A DNA stretch of 8,568 nucleotides from Chlorobiota bacterium. Its GTDB lineage: Bacteria; Bacteroidota; Bacteroidia; Bacteroidales; F082. Location: contig JAUXBM010000060.1 in assembly GCA_030619415.1 (NCBI GenBank), forward strand, positions 1 to 8,568, read 5' to 3'. Position numbers and translations under genes: made by a program. This document shows positions 5,527 through 8,568 of the stretch, one piece after another (positions within the stretch are counted from its first letter, which is position 1; every line of letters begins with the position of its first letter). Under the pieces are notes generated by a model. The model worked only from the letters and a program-made list of their open reading frames with translations. It was not told the DNA's origin and searched no databases.

Positions 5527-6624
5527 GTGATCAACATTGTTACCATTGTTGTAGATCGTGCCAAGTTTTGCCTTTCTGTCCTCGACGCTATCCTCACGAA
5601 AGTCCTCATCAAACAGCAATTTTATTTTTCGCTTCATAGACCCGTGATTGTTGGCAATAATGCATAAATCATCCAGCTCGCTTCCACTGAGCATCTTGTC
5701 GTTAACGAGACAAAAACGTCCGTTATAAAGTGTATTTAAGAGCTTCAGTTTTAAGCCGGTCCGCTGTGCTGTTATCGATATATTGATGTGGGCATTCTCA
5801 ATCAGATCATGCAGTTTTTCATCGCTTGGATCGGCAATCAATTCGATATTTTTACGGTCATTCACCTGATTGATCAAATGGCGTGGAGGCCTCAGACCGG
5901 CTACCTTAAACGGAACATTCAAATCGTCAAAAACATTGTTCATCAAAAACTTTGCTGCATTGGAATTTTCGGCAACAGAAAGGTTCCCATGATATAGCAC
6001 ATATTTGCCTTTTCCTGGTTTGCTATTCACGTGTTTAAAAGGATGAAAGGCAGGGATGAAATCTACATTGTCATATTTTGATGAGAAATAGTCCTCGTCG
6101 TTTTTTGATATGGCAAGCAGGAGGTCAGCCGTCTTAAGCACTTTTTCGTACCGCCTTAATTTCGCTGCTTCGTTGTGGAAGTAATACTTTTTGAAAATGT
6201 CGGTTTCTACTTTGCCGAGATTCTGATAATACTCGTGTTCAATATTGTGGGTCCTGACAATACGTTTTCTGTTATCCAGCCTTGGTTCTTCAAGTAAACT
6301 GCAGGTGTGCAGGCCCTCCATTAAAATGGGGTAGTTGTCTTGTAAAAGATTATTCACCAACTCTTCCGAAACTCGTGAACTAACAATGTAAGGGATGCTC
6401 TTTATCAGGTGTTTTTTTGAAATGTCGCGTTTGTAATATTTGACTTCAAAAAAAAGTTCTTCGAGCAGATCACTGTGTTTTCTTCCGTACTTGAAACAAT
6501 GCAGATGTACTTTAACGCCTTTCCCGGCAAGTGCTTTGGCCTTATAAAATACATCGATTACTCCACCATAATTGGCGGGGTATGGAATGTCGAATGAGAC
6601 AATATGTAAATGTAGGTCAGACAT
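5506..6624 (-). CDS. GT-B fold glycosyltransferase, downstream member of a pair
   Basis: A 372-aa protein with the two-domain layout of GT4/GT1-like glycosyltransferases. The N-terminal acceptor-side domain starts LHIVSFDIPYPANYGGVIDVFYKAKAL (5-31), a glycine-rich opening typical of this group, and includes RTHNIEHEYY (124-133). The C-terminal domain has YHGNLSVAENSNAAKFL (211-227) and GLKLKLLNTLYNGRFCLVN (290-308), the area that normally holds the nucleotide-sugar. The acidic residue usual in the E-x7-E motif is not obvious, so donor and activity are unknown; a role in surface polysaccharide or glycan synthesis is an inference. I chose ATG at 6624, which overlaps the upstream gene's stop by 8 bp. 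A TTG three codons earlier (6633) is the alternative. Co-transcription with the gene before it is likely. Confidence 0.82.
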   Translation of the reverse strand: MSDLHLHIVSFDIPYPANYGGVIDVFYKAKALAGKGVKVHLHCFKYGRKHSDLLEELFFEVKYYKRDISKKHLIKSIPYIVSSRVSEELVNNLLQDNYPILMEGLHTCSLLEEPRLDNRKRIVRTHNIEHEYYQNLGKVETDIFKKYYFHNEAAKLRRYEKVLKTADLLLAISKNDEDYFSSKYDNVDFIPAFHPFKHVNSKPGKGKYVLYHGNLSVAENSNAAKFLMNNVFDDLNVPFKVAGLRPPRHLINQVNDRKNIELIADPSDEKLHDLIENAHINISITAQRTGLKLKLLNTLYNGRFCLVNDKMLSGSELDDLCIIANNHGSMKRKIKLLFDEDFREDSVEDRKAKLGTIYNNGNNVDHLIKLIR

Positions 6625-7735
6625 ATTTGGCAAACACGCCTTTCAGGACCTGTTCTTCCCGCTCCCAGTTCAATTGGGAGGCCGCAAAAATAGTATTATT
6701 TTTCCACCCCTCTAGTTGGTCTTGATCTGCTATAATTTCATTTATTTTATCAGCAATATTTATTGGTTGATGATCTGGTATAAAATCACCGATGTCGAAT
6801 TCTTCAATTATTTTTTTTATCTCGGTCAATGGCGTAGCTAACACAGGAATCCCTGCATGGATATAATCGAACAGTTTGTTTGGCAGGCTGTAGCGATAGT
6901 TTATATTTGAATCTTTATCAAGTGTCAAACCTAGATCAGCTATATAGGTTAGATTGAATAATTGCTCATAAGGTTGCTTCGGTTTGAAAAATATTTTTTC
7001 TTCGAGCTGAAAAGCGATAACCATTTCTTTTAACTTGCCCAAAACATCACCACCACCAACAATCAATAGCACTGCATCCGAAACGTATTGCATGGCCTCA
7101 ACCAACTCTTCTGCACCACGTTGTATGTTAATCCCAGAGCCCTGCAGGATTAAAATAAACTTGTCAACCGGTAAACCAAGTTCCTGCCTGGTTTTTAGAT
7201 TTTTTACCACTGGTGTCATAGAAATATTTCTAACCACAACCGGTCTGATACCATATTCGTTTTCGAAAAGTGTCGCTATCGAGTCATTTACCGTAATTAC
7301 AGATTCTAATTTTGGAAAAATCCATTTTTCAATGGACTTCCATATTTTTTGAATGCCTTTTCTATTTACCAATTCCGGGACTTCTGTGAAATACTCATGA
7401 CTGTCGTAAACCAATGGGATACTTTTTAATTTGTTTATTGAAAAATTTGGGAGAAGTGTATCAAGATCGTTTGAAACAAGCAGGTCCGCTTTTCGGAAAA
7501 ACAGAAAAAAGAAAAGCCGAACATTAAAACAGGAATAAAACAATGGACCTTTCGTGAAAAGCAGTCTCATTCGGTGAGTGGCATACGGCCGGTCGTCAAT
7601 GGGCATGCTGTTTTTAAGTCTCCTACCAACGAGCAAAACTTCAAACCCCATTCCCGAAAGTGTGCGACAGGTTTTGTTCACACGCTGGTCGGTAACAAGG
7701 TCGTTAATAACCGAAACGATGACTTTCTTTCTCAA
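6617..7735 (-). CDS. GT4-like glycosyltransferase, upstream member of a pair
   Basis: A 372-aa GT-B fold glycosyltransferase. The N-terminal half opens VIVSVINDLVTDQRVNKTC (5-23), with DLLVSNDLDTLLP (84-96) and PLVYDSHEYFTEVPEL (107-122), all typical of Bacteroidota family-4 enzymes. The C-terminal nucleotide-sugar domain shows ILILQGSGINIQRGAEELVEAM (194-215), a GGGD turn (227-230) and LPNKLFDYIHAGIPVLATP (284-302), the expected donor-binding region. The substrate cannot be told from sequence; cell-surface glycan assembly is a reasonable guess. The only plausible start is TTG at 7735: going upstream the frame has no ATG or GTG before a TAA at 7756-7754, and starting downstream would remove the first beta strand. 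The two glycosyltransferases are not close copies of each other but share the fold and probably one transcript. Confidence 0.84.
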   Translation of the reverse strand: MRKKVIVSVINDLVTDQRVNKTCRTLSGMGFEVLLVGRRLKNSMPIDDRPYATHRMRLLFTKGPLFYSCFNVRLFFFLFFRKADLLVSNDLDTLLPNFSINKLKSIPLVYDSHEYFTEVPELVNRKGIQKIWKSIEKWIFPKLESVITVNDSIATLFENEYGIRPVVVRNISMTPVVKNLKTRQELGLPVDKFILILQGSGINIQRGAEELVEAMQYVSDAVLLIVGGGDVLGKLKEMVIAFQLEEKIFFKPKQPYEQLFNLTYIADLGLTLDKDSNINYRYSLPNKLFDYIHAGIPVLATPLTEIKKIIEEFDIGDFIPDHQPINIADKINEIIADQDQLEGWKNNTIFAASQLNWEREEQVLKGVFAKYV

Positions 7736-7812
7736 ATTAGGAAGGCTAAATTGTTATTGGCTTCTGGTTTTTTCAATAACTAATTTTCCTCTTTTTTATT
7801 GCCTCATTTCCC

Positions 7813-7820
7813 TACCTTTG
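7813..7820 (+). promoter_or_regulatory. Candidate -7 promoter element for murB
   Basis: TACCTTTG matches TAnnTTTG exactly and ends only 5 nt before the murB ATG at 7826. No convincing TTG lies at the expected -33 distance; that region is T-rich. If used, transcription would begin at or within a few bases of the start codon, giving a leaderless or nearly leaderless mRNA. It lies in the 90-bp divergent gap between the glycosyltransferase pair and murB. Confidence 0.45.
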
Positions 7821-7825
7821 AAAAT

Positions 7826-8568
7826 ATGTTGATCAAGGAAGATTTCTGCTTAAAACCTTTCAATACTTTCGGTATTGAAGTTTTTGCCAGGCGTTTAACA
7901 ATCATCACTTCTCAGGCTGACCTGGCAGAACTTTATGAAGAAGATCAATTGAATGATTCATCACTTCTGGTGCTTGGTGAGGGTAGCAATGTGCTGTTCA
8001 CTAAACATTATGAAGGCTTGGTTTTGCTCAACCAGATCAGGAAATTTAAAGTCGAAAAAGAGGATGATAACTTTGTTTATCTACGGGCGAATAGTGGTGA
8101 AAACTGGTCAGGCCTGGTTGATCATACCGTTGAGAATGGATGGGGCGGACTGGAAAACCTGAGCCTGATTCCGGGAACGGTTGGTGCGGCGCCCGTTCAG
8201 AACATAGGTGCCTATGGTGTGGAATTTAACGAGGCAATGGTCAGCCTCGAAGCATTTGATTTGCAAACCGGGGAAGTTAAAACATTCACAAATACAGATT
8301 GTGAATTTGGTTATCGGAGCAGTATATTCAAAACCAAATTTAAGGGGCGGTTATTCATTATCAGCATTCTCCTGCGGTTGCTAAAGCTGCCGTTACTGAA
8401 TTTGGAATATGGACCACTGAAAATTGCCTTTCAGGAAAAAGATTTAATTAATGTAAAAGAAGTAAGTGAAGCTGTAAAATCGATTCGACGCTCAAAACTT
8501 CCCGAACCGCATTTACTTGGCAATGCCGGTAGCTTTTTTAAGAATCCTGTGGTTCCTTTCTCAAAGAT
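7826..8568 (+). CDS. murB: MurB, UDP-N-acetylenolpyruvoylglucosamine reductase (3' end outside window)
   Basis: MurB is the FAD enzyme that reduces UDP-GlcNAc-enolpyruvate with NADPH to UDP-MurNAc in cytoplasmic peptidoglycan precursor synthesis. The first 247 residues are present and the frame is open at the window edge; family members of this type are about 340 aa, so roughly a quarter is missing. The N-terminus KPFNTFGIE (10-18) aligns with the start of E. coli MurB and supports the ATG at 7826. FAD-site motifs are LGEGSNVLF (50-58) and the IPGTVGAAPVQNIGAYGVE run (115-133). CEFGYRSSIFK (159-169) holds the conserved Tyr-Arg pair, and GNAGSFFKNP (232-241) holds the catalytic serine (S236, equivalent to E. 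coli Ser229). The GYRSSIFK sequence and overall spacing fit type I MurB. It is transcribed away from the glycosyltransferase pair. Confidence 0.95.
   Translation, partial: MLIKEDFCLKPFNTFGIEVFARRLTIITSQADLAELYEEDQLNDSSLLVLGEGSNVLFTKHYEGLVLLNQIRKFKVEKEDDNFVYLRANSGENWSGLVDHTVENGWGGLENLSLIPGTVGAAPVQNIGAYGVEFNEAMVSLEAFDLQTGEVKTFTNTDCEFGYRSSIFKTKFKGRLFIISILLRLLKLPLLNLEYGPLKIAFQEKDLINVKEVSEAVKSIRRSKLPEPHLLGNAGSFFKNPVVPFSK

Noticed and set aside
7035..7352. 105-codon plus-strand frame within the glycosyltransferase gene
   Set aside because: It is antisense to a gene with clear GT-B motifs and has a composition biased to Ser/Thr/Pro; no independent support.

Overview
The window looks like chromosomal DNA of a Bacteroidota (Bacteroidetes) bacterium. 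The signs are a compact Rnf operon of the Bacteroidota type, almost no Shine-Dalgarno sites, two exact matches to the Bacteroidota -7 promoter element TAnnTTTG, a typical Bacteroidota FtsE, and a stand-alone four-helix bundle (S23/IVP-like) gene. I cannot assign a genus.

Layout. Positions 1-4798 (+) carry the end of a probable rnfB, then rnfC, rnfD, rnfG, rnfE and rnfA. Together these encode the membrane-bound ferredoxin:NAD+ oxidoreductase that couples electron transfer to ion transport. Most junctions in this operon are tight (9-12 nt). The two around rnfG are not. The 99-nt rnfD-rnfG gap holds a REPIN-like pair of palindromes. The 544-nt rnfG-rnfE gap holds a four-helix bundle gene bracketed by oppositely oriented 7-bp-period repeat arrays. 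Positions 4840-5526 (+) encode an FtsE-type ABC ATPase, probably with its own promoter. It converges on and overlaps by 21 bp a two-gene glycosyltransferase operon on the minus strand (7735 to 5506). From 7826 (+) runs the first 247 codons of murB (UDP-N-acetylenolpyruvoylglucosamine reductase), cut off by the window end.

How the genes work together. RnfB/RnfC carry the soluble-side iron-sulfur and flavin chemistry. RnfD and RnfG carry covalent FMN. RnfA and RnfE form the membrane core, and all four of their expected [2Fe-2S] cysteines are visible. FtsE, MurB and the glycosyltransferases form a loose cell-envelope neighbourhood.

The best candidate for something under-described is the four-helix bundle module at about 3084-3610. 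Its flanking heptad arrays are inverted relative to one another and could pair in the rnf mRNA to loop out the small gene, much as S23-type ORFs sit in the stem-loop intervening sequences of some 23S rRNAs.
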